Below are positions 16,038 to 22,398 of a DNA stretch of 64,000 nucleotides, piece after piece; positions within the stretch are counted from its first letter, which is position 1; each line of letters opens with the position of its first letter. Under the pieces are notes generated by a model that saw only the letters and a list, made by a program, of their open reading frames with translations, was not told where the DNA came from and did no database searches. The stretch comes from an uncultured Oscillospiraceae bacterium (lineage in GTDB: Bacteria; Bacillota; Clostridia; Oscillospirales; Oscillospiraceae): contig CAJTLI010000009.1 of the NCBI GenBank assembly GCA_910577525.1, forward strand, positions 1 through 64,000. Reading direction: 5' to 3'. A program made the position numbers and the translations under genes.

Positions 16038-16640
16038 ATGGGTGTCGCCATTCGTATTCAAAGCATTGCGCAGGCGGGGCTTCAGTACGGCAAAGACAGC
16101 TATGACATGGAGCGATATGCAGAGCTGCGGCGGATCGCGGCGGAAATGATCTCTGCAAAAACCGATATTCCCGTTGATAAGGTCTATGGGTTATTTTGCG
16201 GCGAAGCGGGCTATCAAACACCCAAAATCGACACCCGAGCCGCAGTATTCGTTGATGATAAAATTCTTCTCGTCCACGAAAACAACGGAACCTGGTCATT
16301 GCCGGGCGGCTGGTGCGACGTGGATCAGTCTGTCGCGTCCAACGCTGAGAAGGAAGTGCGCGAAGAGGCGGGATTTACTGTTACCTCTGAAAAAATCATC
16401 GCCGTTCAGGATTGGAGAAAGCACAATGTCACAAATTATGCCTATGGCGTAATTAAAATCTTCGTCTTGTGTAAATACGAAAGCGGAAAATTTGAGGAAA
16501 ATATTGAGACAACTGAGATCGGATTTTTCGGCAAAGCCGAACTACCGGATAACTTGGCCGCAGAAAAATGCACCAAAGAGCAGATATTGATGTGTTTTGA
16601 CTCCTACGAAAATCAATCTTCTCCAACTTTATTTGATTAG
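16038..16640 (+). CDS. NUDIX hydrolase with N-terminal helper domain (frameshift near start likely)
   Basis: 200 aa. The NUDIX box is GGWCDVDQSVASNAEKEVREE (about 92-112), preceded by the N-terminal domain common to ADP-ribose/nucleotide-sugar type NUDIX proteins (RIQSIAQAGLQYGKDSYDMERY). The well-placed start (GGGAGG, 7 bases, ATG at 16027, MNDKWV) is in another frame; the NUDIX frame opens only at an ATG at 16038 with no Shine-Dalgarno. Relatives I know begin MNxKWLxWA-xxLQSIAQ, so one base seems lost near 16043. The gene is AT-richer than its neighbours and sits inside the ecf operon. It may be non-functional or made from the internal start. Confidence 0.8.
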   Translation: MGVAIRIQSIAQAGLQYGKDSYDMERYAELRRIAAEMISAKTDIPVDKVYGLFCGEAGYQTPKIDTRAAVFVDDKILLVHENNGTWSLPGGWCDVDQSVASNAEKEVREEAGFTVTSEKIIAVQDWRKHNVTNYAYGVIKIFVLCKYESGKFEENIETTEIGFFGKAELPDNLAAEKCTKEQILMCFDSYENQSSPTLFD

Positions 16641-16691
16641 GTGCCGGCGGTGGATGAGTGCGCCGGGGTTTTGAAGGAATTGCTGGCGTAA
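16641..16691 (+). pseudogene. Remnant of an ecfA1 3' end
   Basis: Directly after the NUDIX stop, 16641-16691 reads VPAVDECAGVLKELLA-stop. It matches the C-terminus of EcfA1 upstream (VDQCAQVLEALL) at 8 of 11 positions, and the DNA is also alike (GGTTTTG block). It looks like the tail of a related ecfA1 left behind when the NUDIX gene was inserted or swapped in by recombination. Confidence 0.65.
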
Positions 16692-16692
16692 T

Positions 16693-16716
16693 GCGGCAAA
16701 TCGGGATTTGGAGGAA
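16693..16716 (+). repeat. 24-nt leader repeat, copy 1 (before Dabb gene)
   Basis: Starts GCGGCAA and ends ATTTGGAGGAA; 20 of 24 bases match the copy at 18827-18850. It provides the Shine-Dalgarno for the Dabb gene. Both copies stand immediately before an AT-rich single-gene insert in the ecf-truA operon. Confidence 0.7.
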
Positions 16717-16724
16717 GGAATACA

Positions 16725-17015
16725 ATGATAAGGCATATATGTATGTTTACATTAAAAGAGGATAATAAGGAAAAGAATATTTTTGAATTTTTTGAAAGAG
16801 CTGAAAAGTTAAGAGAATTAGAGATAATCAAACAATTTAATATAGTTAGAAATGTGGAAAGAACACCTGATACTAATTATGATGTTGCTTTAATTTTTGA
16901 CTTCGATACAGCAGAAACATTAGATGAATACCAAAAATCACGACTGCACATGGAATTTGGAGAATTTGTATATACCATTAGAGTAGATAGAGCTTGTATT
17001 GATTATGAAATTTGA
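16725..17015 (+). CDS. Dabb-domain (stress-responsive A/B barrel) protein
   Basis: 96 aa, the size of a single dimeric alpha/beta barrel domain. Features typical of Dabb proteins: MIRHICMFTLKE at the start, a helix rich in Glu/Lys, then the NYDVALIFDFDTAETLDEYQKS stretch and a C-terminal His-containing helix. No catalytic role can be inferred. It is strikingly AT-rich beside its GC-rich neighbours and uses A/T-ending codons, a sign of transfer. TTTGGAGGAA lies 8 bases ahead of the ATG, inside the shared 24-nt leader. It interrupts the ecfA1-ecfA2 order. Confidence 0.8.
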   Translation: MIRHICMFTLKEDNKEKNIFEFFERAEKLRELEIIKQFNIVRNVERTPDTNYDVALIFDFDTAETLDEYQKSRLHMEFGEFVYTIRVDRACIDYEI

Positions 17016-17080
17016 TTTAGCTAAAAAATTCCAGTTTAGCTTTCTCTTCGCACACAATCTCCACTCCAAGGAGTTCCCAT

Positions 17081-17947
17081 ATGCAACCTATCATTGAGAC
17101 GAAAAATTTAACCCACACCTACAGCCAGGGCACCCCCTTCCAGCACACCGCCCTAGACAGCGTGGACTTTTCAGCCCAGCCTGGTGAATATCTGGCTATC
17201 ATCGGCCGCACTGGGTCGGGGAAATCCACCCTGATCCAGCACCTGAACGGCCTGCTGAAGCCCACCTCCGGCCAGGTGCTGTACGACGGCGCCGACATCT
17301 GGGAGGACAAGGCCCGCACCCGGCAGGTACGCTGCCAGGTAGGGCTGGTGTTCCAGTACCCGGAGTACCAGCTCTTTGAGGAGACGGTGTATCAGGACAT
17401 CGCCTTCGGCCCCAAAAACATGGGGCTGGATTCCGACGAGGTGGACCGCCGGGTGAAGCAGTCCGCCCGCTTCGTAGGGCTGGAGCCCGCCGTCCTGGAA
17501 AAGTCCCCCTTCGACCTGTCCGGGGGGCAGAAGCGCCGTGTGGCCATCGCCGGGGTCATCGCCATGGAGCCCCAGGTACTGGTGCTGGACGAACCCACCG
17601 CCGGGCTTGACCCCTCCGGCTCCGCCCGCATTCTGGACAATATCCGCACCTATCATCAGGAGAAAAACGCCTGTATCATTCTGGTGTCCCACTCCATGGA
17701 GGAGGTGGCCCGGGAGGCGGAGCGGCTGGTGGTCATCCATCAGGGAACCATCCCCTTCTCCGGCCCCCCCGAGGCGGTTTTCACCCACGGGGACGAGCTG
17801 GAGGCCATGGGGCTGGGCGTGCCCGCCATGACAAAGGTGTTCGCCCGGCTGCGGTCCATGGGGGTGGACCTGCCCGCCTCGGTGTACACCATCCCCCAGG
17901 CCCAGGAGGCCATCTTGGCCGCTCTCCACCGGAAGGAGGGACGATAA
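17081..17947 (+). CDS. ecfA2: Energy-coupling factor transporter ATPase EcfA2
   Basis: 288 aa ABC ATPase with Walker A GRTGSGKST, LSGGQKRR signature, VLVLDEPTAGLDP and the switch SHSMEEVA. The start IIETKNLTHTYSQGTPFQ and the C-terminal ECF domain mark it as EcfA2, partner of EcfA1. The stop overlaps the ecfT start by one base (TAATG), so the two are coupled. Its upstream side is the Dabb insert, and CAAGGAG 8 bases before the ATG is its ribosome site. Confidence 0.94.
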   Translation: MQPIIETKNLTHTYSQGTPFQHTALDSVDFSAQPGEYLAIIGRTGSGKSTLIQHLNGLLKPTSGQVLYDGADIWEDKARTRQVRCQVGLVFQYPEYQLFEETVYQDIAFGPKNMGLDSDEVDRRVKQSARFVGLEPAVLEKSPFDLSGGQKRRVAIAGVIAMEPQVLVLDEPTAGLDPSGSARILDNIRTYHQEKNACIILVSHSMEEVAREAERLVVIHQGTIPFSGPPEAVFTHGDELEAMGLGVPAMTKVFARLRSMGVDLPASVYTIPQAQEAILAALHRKEGR

Positions 17948-18753
17948 TGGCGCTGCGCGATATCACCCTGGGCCAGTATTTCCCGGGGCGCTCCCCCATC
18001 CACCGGCTAGACCCCCGGGCCAAACTGGTGGCTATGATCTGCTACATTGTGGCCCTGTTCCTGGGCCAGTGGTTCGCCACCTACGCCATCCTGCTCCTGG
18101 TGCTGGCAGCGGTGGTAAAGGCGTCCACAGTAAAGCCTAAGGCGCTGGTGCGGGGGCTCAAGCCGGTGGTGTTCATCCTGGTGTTCACCGCCGTGCTCAA
18201 CATCTTCTACACCCCCGGCGAACCCCTGGTGTCCTTTTGGATCTTCAACATCACAAAAGAGGGCATCCTCCACGCCTTTTTCATGGTGGTGCGCATCATC
18301 ATGCTCATCACCTGCACCTTCCTGCTCACCTACACCACCTCCCCGCTGGAGCTCACCGACGGGCTGGAGTCCCTCATGGGGCCGCTGAAAGCAATCCGCG
18401 TCCCCGTCCACGAGCTGTCCATGATGATGTCCATCGCCCTGCGGTTTATCCCCACCCTCATTGAGGAGACGGACAAGATCATGTCCGCCCAGAAGGCCCG
18501 GGGCGCGGATTTCGAGTCGGGCAGTCTCGTTCAGCGGGCCAAGGCTCTGATTCCCCTGCTGGTGCCCCTGTTCATCTCCGCCTTCCGGCGGGCGGACGAG
18601 CTGGCCACCGCCATGGAGTGCCGCTGTTACCACGGCGGCGAGGGCAGGACCCGGATGAAGCAGCTCCACTACCGGCCCGGTGACGTGCTGTTCATGCTGG
18701 GCGCTCTGGCCCTGGCCGTATTGATCGGCGTGCTGGGGCACTTCGGCCTATAG
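17947..18753 (+). CDS. ecfT: Energy-coupling factor transporter transmembrane protein EcfT
   Basis: 268 aa membrane protein. It begins DITLGQYFPGRSPIHRLDPRAKL, the family start. Hydrophobic segments lie near 30-65, 75-95, 105-130 and at the C-terminus (245-265). The coupling helices carry the two Ala-Arg-Gly-type motifs seen as AQKARGADFESG and MECRCYHGG. EcfT links the ATPases to exchangeable S components such as RibU. In most Firmicutes truA follows directly; here a GNAT insert comes between. Confidence 0.94.
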   Translation: MALRDITLGQYFPGRSPIHRLDPRAKLVAMICYIVALFLGQWFATYAILLLVLAAVVKASTVKPKALVRGLKPVVFILVFTAVLNIFYTPGEPLVSFWIFNITKEGILHAFFMVVRIIMLITCTFLLTYTTSPLELTDGLESLMGPLKAIRVPVHELSMMMSIALRFIPTLIEETDKIMSAQKARGADFESGSLVQRAKALIPLLVPLFISAFRRADELATAMECRCYHGGEGRTRMKQLHYRPGDVLFMLGALALAVLIGVLGHFGL

Positions 18754-18826
18754 TCCTCCGGTGTCCGGCTTTGAGCGGATCGAAGTAATTGGCATTGCGT
18801 GTCCATTCCCGCAGCGGGTAATCAGA

Positions 18827-18850
18827 GCGGCAAGCTGGAATTTGGAGGAA
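18827..18850 (+). repeat. 24-nt leader repeat, copy 2 (before GNAT gene)
   Basis: Second copy of the 16693-16716 sequence with four substitutions. It ends in TTTGGAGGAA and serves as the Shine-Dalgarno of the GNAT gene. Confidence 0.7.
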
Positions 18851-18855
18851 AATTG

Positions 18856-19440
18856 ATGAATGGCAATGTTGAAATAATAGAATTACCCAGGGAGAGCTGG
18901 AAAGGTGTAACCATACCATTGGTGACGAAAAGTGACAGCTTCTATGATTTGACGGTTGAGCCGTTGGATCATAGCGGGTGCAGAATTTCAATGGTCAGAA
19001 AAAAGTCTGAACAGGAAATCGTCCATACTCCGGAGGAATATGATTTCCCTGATTCACTATATCAGGAGCATTGGGAAAAAGCGGAAGCCTATGGCGTCGT
19101 AAGTGATGGCGGGGATTTGCTTGCCTGCATAGAGGTATGCCCCGAGGAATGGTCAAACAGGCTTATGGTAACAGAGTTATGGGTATCAGATGAACTGCGC
19201 GGCAGGGGTATCGGGAAAAAACTGATGGACAAGGCAAAAAAGATTGCCATAAAGCAAAAGCGGCGTGCTGTCATTTTGGAAACCCAATCCTGTAATACGA
19301 ATGCGATAGGCTTTTATCTCCACGAAGGATTTGAACTGATTGGTTTTGACACCTGCTGTTATACAAACAATGATATCAAAAGACGGGAAGTAAGAATCAA
19401 CCTGGGATACTTCTTTCACAGAGAAGAACAACGGCGGTAA
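18856..19440 (+). CDS. GNAT family N-acetyltransferase (streptothricin-acetyltransferase-like C-terminus)
   Basis: 194 aa from the ATG at 18856 (GGAGGAA 5 bases ahead). The acetyl-CoA site is ELRGRGIGKKLMDKA (about 112-126), after the beta-strand LMVTELWVS. The C-terminal AVILETQSCNTNAIGFYLHEGF with DTCCYTNND resembles streptothricin acetyltransferases (SatA/Sat4), so a small-molecule substrate is possible; this is inference. The gene is AT-richer than its neighbours, separates ecfT from truA and carries the 24-nt leader also found before the Dabb insert. Confidence 0.82.
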   Translation: MNGNVEIIELPRESWKGVTIPLVTKSDSFYDLTVEPLDHSGCRISMVRKKSEQEIVHTPEEYDFPDSLYQEHWEKAEAYGVVSDGGDLLACIEVCPEEWSNRLMVTELWVSDELRGRGIGKKLMDKAKKIAIKQKRRAVILETQSCNTNAIGFYLHEGFELIGFDTCCYTNNDIKRREVRINLGYFFHREEQRR

Positions 19441-19506
19441 ATTCCGATAACGTTCAAGGGAAAGGAGAAGGCCCCTGACTTTCCTGATGCGAAAGGCGGC
19501 GTACCC

Positions 19507-20262
19507 ATGGAACAGCGCAACATCGCCCTGCGGCTGAGCTACACCGGCACCGCCTACCACGGCTGGCAGGTTCAAAAAAACGCCGTCTCCGTGGCGGAGA
19601 CCCTGGAGAAGGCCCTGGCCTCTGTGGTGTGCCACCCGGTCCGGGTCACTGGGGCGGGCCGCACTGACGCAGGAGTCCACGCCCAAGTCTACGTGGCCAA
19701 CTTCCGCACCACCTCCGGCATCCCCGCGGACCGGCTGCCTCTGGCGGTAAACACCCGCCTGCCCGACGACATTTCCGTCTCTAAGGCCACGGTGGTGCCC
19801 GACGGGTTCAACGCCATCGGCTCCTGCCTGAAGAAGGAGTACACTTATAAGATTTACAACTCCCGCATCCGGGACCCTTTCTATGTCAACCGGGTGTGGT
19901 TCTATCCAAAACCTCTGGACGAGAGGGTCATGGCGCGGGCCGCCGCCCAGTTTGTGGGCACCCACGATTTTGCCGCCGTCCGCTCCGTGGGCACCGAGAC
20001 CCGCACCACCGTGCGCACCGTCCACTATTTCGAAATTGAACGCCACGGGACCGTCATCGACTGCCGGGTGTGCGCCGACGGGTTCCTTTACAACATGGTC
20101 CGGGCTATGGTAGGCACCTGCATCTACGCCGCCGAGGACAAGCTGGACCCGGCGGAGATTCCCGCCATTCTGCAATCCCGCAACCGCACCCTGGCGGGAC
20201 CTACCGCGCCGCCGGATGGACTGTACATGACCAATCTGTGGTATGAGGAAGACGTGCTGTAG
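19507..20262 (+). CDS. truA: tRNA pseudouridine synthase A
   Basis: 251 aa. The catalytic Asp54 lies in GAGRTDAGVHA (49-59). RLSYTGTAYHGWQVQ opens the fold, and FLYNMVRAMVGT marks the C-terminal half. The enzyme isomerises U38-U40 in the tRNA anticodon arm. It belongs to the classic ecfA1-ecfA2-ecfT-truA tail of the ribosomal protein region. Confidence 0.95.
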   Translation: MEQRNIALRLSYTGTAYHGWQVQKNAVSVAETLEKALASVVCHPVRVTGAGRTDAGVHAQVYVANFRTTSGIPADRLPLAVNTRLPDDISVSKATVVPDGFNAIGSCLKKEYTYKIYNSRIRDPFYVNRVWFYPKPLDERVMARAAAQFVGTHDFAAVRSVGTETRTTVRTVHYFEIERHGTVIDCRVCADGFLYNMVRAMVGTCIYAAEDKLDPAEIPAILQSRNRTLAGPTAPPDGLYMTNLWYEEDVL

Positions 20263-20317
20263 CTGCCTGCCAACCGCGCCGTACAAAATCAGCAAAGCAT
20301 CTTGCAATGGAGCGCTT

Positions 20318-21547
20318 ATGGGCCAACAAAATCAAGAAAAACCGAAAATTCAGCCGCTTAATCCCGAAAAAAAACAGCCGGAGTTCAAGCAGCCCGTCAA
20401 ACCGAAGCGGAAGCTTCCCCGGTTTCTTGTCCGGCTGGCCGCCACCCTTGTGGTGGTGGCCGCGGCGCTGGCTCTGGTGGCGGCGGTGGCCTTCCGGGAC
20501 AGCCTGAACATGGACAGCGTGAAGCGTTGGTTCACCTACCGCTCTCTGGTCCGAAGCGACAGCGGACGGGCGGAGTCCTTTCCCTATGACGGCGATCTCA
20601 CCGACACCTTTGCCGCCCTGGACGGGGATCTTCTGGTGTGCTCCCGCAACACGATCTCCCTCTACTCCGGCAGCGGCACCCAGTACATCAACCAACCGGT
20701 GAACATGGAGCACCCGGTGGTGAGCACCAACAGCTCCCTGGCGGTGGTGTACGACGCCGGAGGCTCCGACCTATACGTCCTGGGCCAGCGGACGCTGGTG
20801 TGGTCCGCCAAAGACCTGGAATCCATCCTCTCCGCCCGGCTGAACCGAAACGGACAGCTCACCGTAGTCACCCAGGCCAGCGGCTACCGGGGCATGGTGA
20901 CGGTGTATGACGCCTCCTATACCCCCGTGATGAGCGTCAATCTGTCCTCCGCCTTCGTCATGGACGCCGCTTTGTCCGACGACGGGCACACCCTGGCCAT
21001 CTTCACCGTAGGCCAGTCCGGCGGCGCCTTTGCCACCACGCTGGAGCTGGACAACCTGGACTACTCCAACGGCGTCTATCAGCCCGATCTCACCTGCCCC
21101 TTGGGCAGCGGCCTGGTGCTGGAGGCCAGGCACACCGCCTCCGGCGTGTGGGCCCTGGGGGACATGGGCCTCACCGTCACCGACCACAGCGGCCGCTCCT
21201 CCGGCGTGAGCTGGGCGGACCGCTACCTGCGGCGGTACACCCTCAGCGGCGACGGCTTTGCCGCCGCCCTGCTGGGCCGCTACCGGACGGGCAGCCAGGC
21301 GGAGCTGTGGGTGGTGGACGAAAAGGGTGAGCGGCGGACCCTGAACCTCAACGAACAGGTTATGTCCATCTCCGCCGCCGGGCGGTATCTGGCGGTGCTC
21401 ACCGGGGACCGGCTGGACATTTACACCGACGAGCTGGAGCATTACGCCACCCTGGAGGGCACTCAAGGGGCCCGGACCGTACTGCTCATGGCGGACGGCT
21501 CCGCCATTCTCATCTCAGCGGACAGCGCCGGGTTCTACATCCCCTGA
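20318..21547 (+). CDS. DUF5711 family membrane-anchored protein
   Basis: 409 aa from the ATG at 20318 (TGGAG ahead); the longer frame from 20243 overlaps truA. The N-terminus is a Gln/Lys/Pro-rich cytoplasmic stretch (1-35), then one membrane helix at about 38-62 (FLVRLAATLVVVAAALALVA). The rest is outside and made of repeated beta-strand units (for example FAALDGDLLVCSRNTISLYS, YLAVLTGDRLDIYTD), suggesting a beta-propeller-like domain. Function unknown; the family occurs in Oscillospiraceae. It precedes cvpA by 19 bases and is probably cotranscribed with it. Confidence 0.75.
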   Translation: MGQQNQEKPKIQPLNPEKKQPEFKQPVKPKRKLPRFLVRLAATLVVVAAALALVAAVAFRDSLNMDSVKRWFTYRSLVRSDSGRAESFPYDGDLTDTFAALDGDLLVCSRNTISLYSGSGTQYINQPVNMEHPVVSTNSSLAVVYDAGGSDLYVLGQRTLVWSAKDLESILSARLNRNGQLTVVTQASGYRGMVTVYDASYTPVMSVNLSSAFVMDAALSDDGHTLAIFTVGQSGGAFATTLELDNLDYSNGVYQPDLTCPLGSGLVLEARHTASGVWALGDMGLTVTDHSGRSSGVSWADRYLRRYTLSGDGFAAALLGRYRTGSQAELWVVDEKGERRTLNLNEQVMSISAAGRYLAVLTGDRLDIYTDELEHYATLEGTQGARTVLLMADGSAILISADSAGFYIP

Positions 21548-21566
21548 CCCAGGGAAGGAGCGGCAT

Positions 21567-22250
21567 ATGGAATACATATTTGACATCATCATCCTGGCCC
21601 TGCTGGCCCTGTTCGGCTGGCGGGGCTGGGCCAAGGGGCTGGTCCTGTCCCTGTGCGGCCTGGCGGCGGTGTTTGTGGCCTTTTTCTCCGCCCAGTTCCT
21701 GTCGGACCAGTTCTGCGAGCCGGTGGGCAATATCCTGCGGCCCATCATTATCCAGACTGTCCGGGGGGCCGGCGCGGAGCCGGAGACAGACCCGGAACAT
21801 CCGGAGGCGGTCTACACCGTGGAGGACCTGGTGAAATCCATCCAGGAAGAGGGGCTGTTTGAGGGCTTCTCCGCTTTTCTGGACCAGGCCGCGGCGGACC
21901 GGCAGCTGCCGCAGAACGGCCATCTCACCCCTCTGGAAGCTCTGGCGGGCTATCTGTCCAAGGCGGTGGCCCGGGCGCTGCTGTTCGGCGTCGTCTTTTT
22001 CGGGGTGATGCTGGCCTGGTTCCTGGTCAGCCATGCGCTGGACCTGGCCTTCCACCTGCCCATCCTCGCCGAGGTGAACACCATCGGCGGCCTGCTCGTG
22101 GGCCTGCTCAAGGGCGGGCTGCTTACGGTGGTGCTGGTGTGGCTGGCCCAGGTGGCGGGCCTCATCCCCACCCCGCCGGACACGCCGGTGGTGTCCCTGT
22201 TCACCGTGGACAGGCTGTGGGAACTGCTGCTCAGCACTCTGCCCGCCTGA
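21567..22250 (+). CDS. CvpA family membrane protein
   Basis: 227 aa with four hydrophobic segments (about 3-20, 25-45, 137-160 and 175-197) and the CvpA start YIFDIIILALLALFGWRGWAKGL. A soluble loop lies between the second and third segments (55-130). CvpA is tied to colicin V production in E. coli and to envelope stress elsewhere; its role in Firmicutes is unclear. It follows the DUF5711 gene with AAGGAG before the ATG. Confidence 0.82.
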   Translation: MEYIFDIIILALLALFGWRGWAKGLVLSLCGLAAVFVAFFSAQFLSDQFCEPVGNILRPIIIQTVRGAGAEPETDPEHPEAVYTVEDLVKSIQEEGLFEGFSAFLDQAAADRQLPQNGHLTPLEALAGYLSKAVARALLFGVVFFGVMLAWFLVSHALDLAFHLPILAEVNTIGGLLVGLLKGGLLTVVLVWLAQVAGLIPTPPDTPVVSLFTVDRLWELLLSTLPA

Positions 22251-22398
22251 GCGTTCTTCATGGGGCTTCCAGCTTCGCGGCGATTTCCCTCTCCCGCAGA
22301 AAATTACCACTCTAAAATTCATGACATGTTCATATTTATTTGATATGGTACTGCAAACTGCCATATGAGAACTCTTCTCCCCCGAAAGGAGCGATACG

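Noticed and set aside
22251..22398. Heat-shock operator (CtsR or CIRCE) before the ClpE-like gene
   Set aside because: Neither the GTCAAA direct repeat nor the TTAGCACTC-N9-GAGTGCTAA element is present; promoter candidates there are too weak to list.
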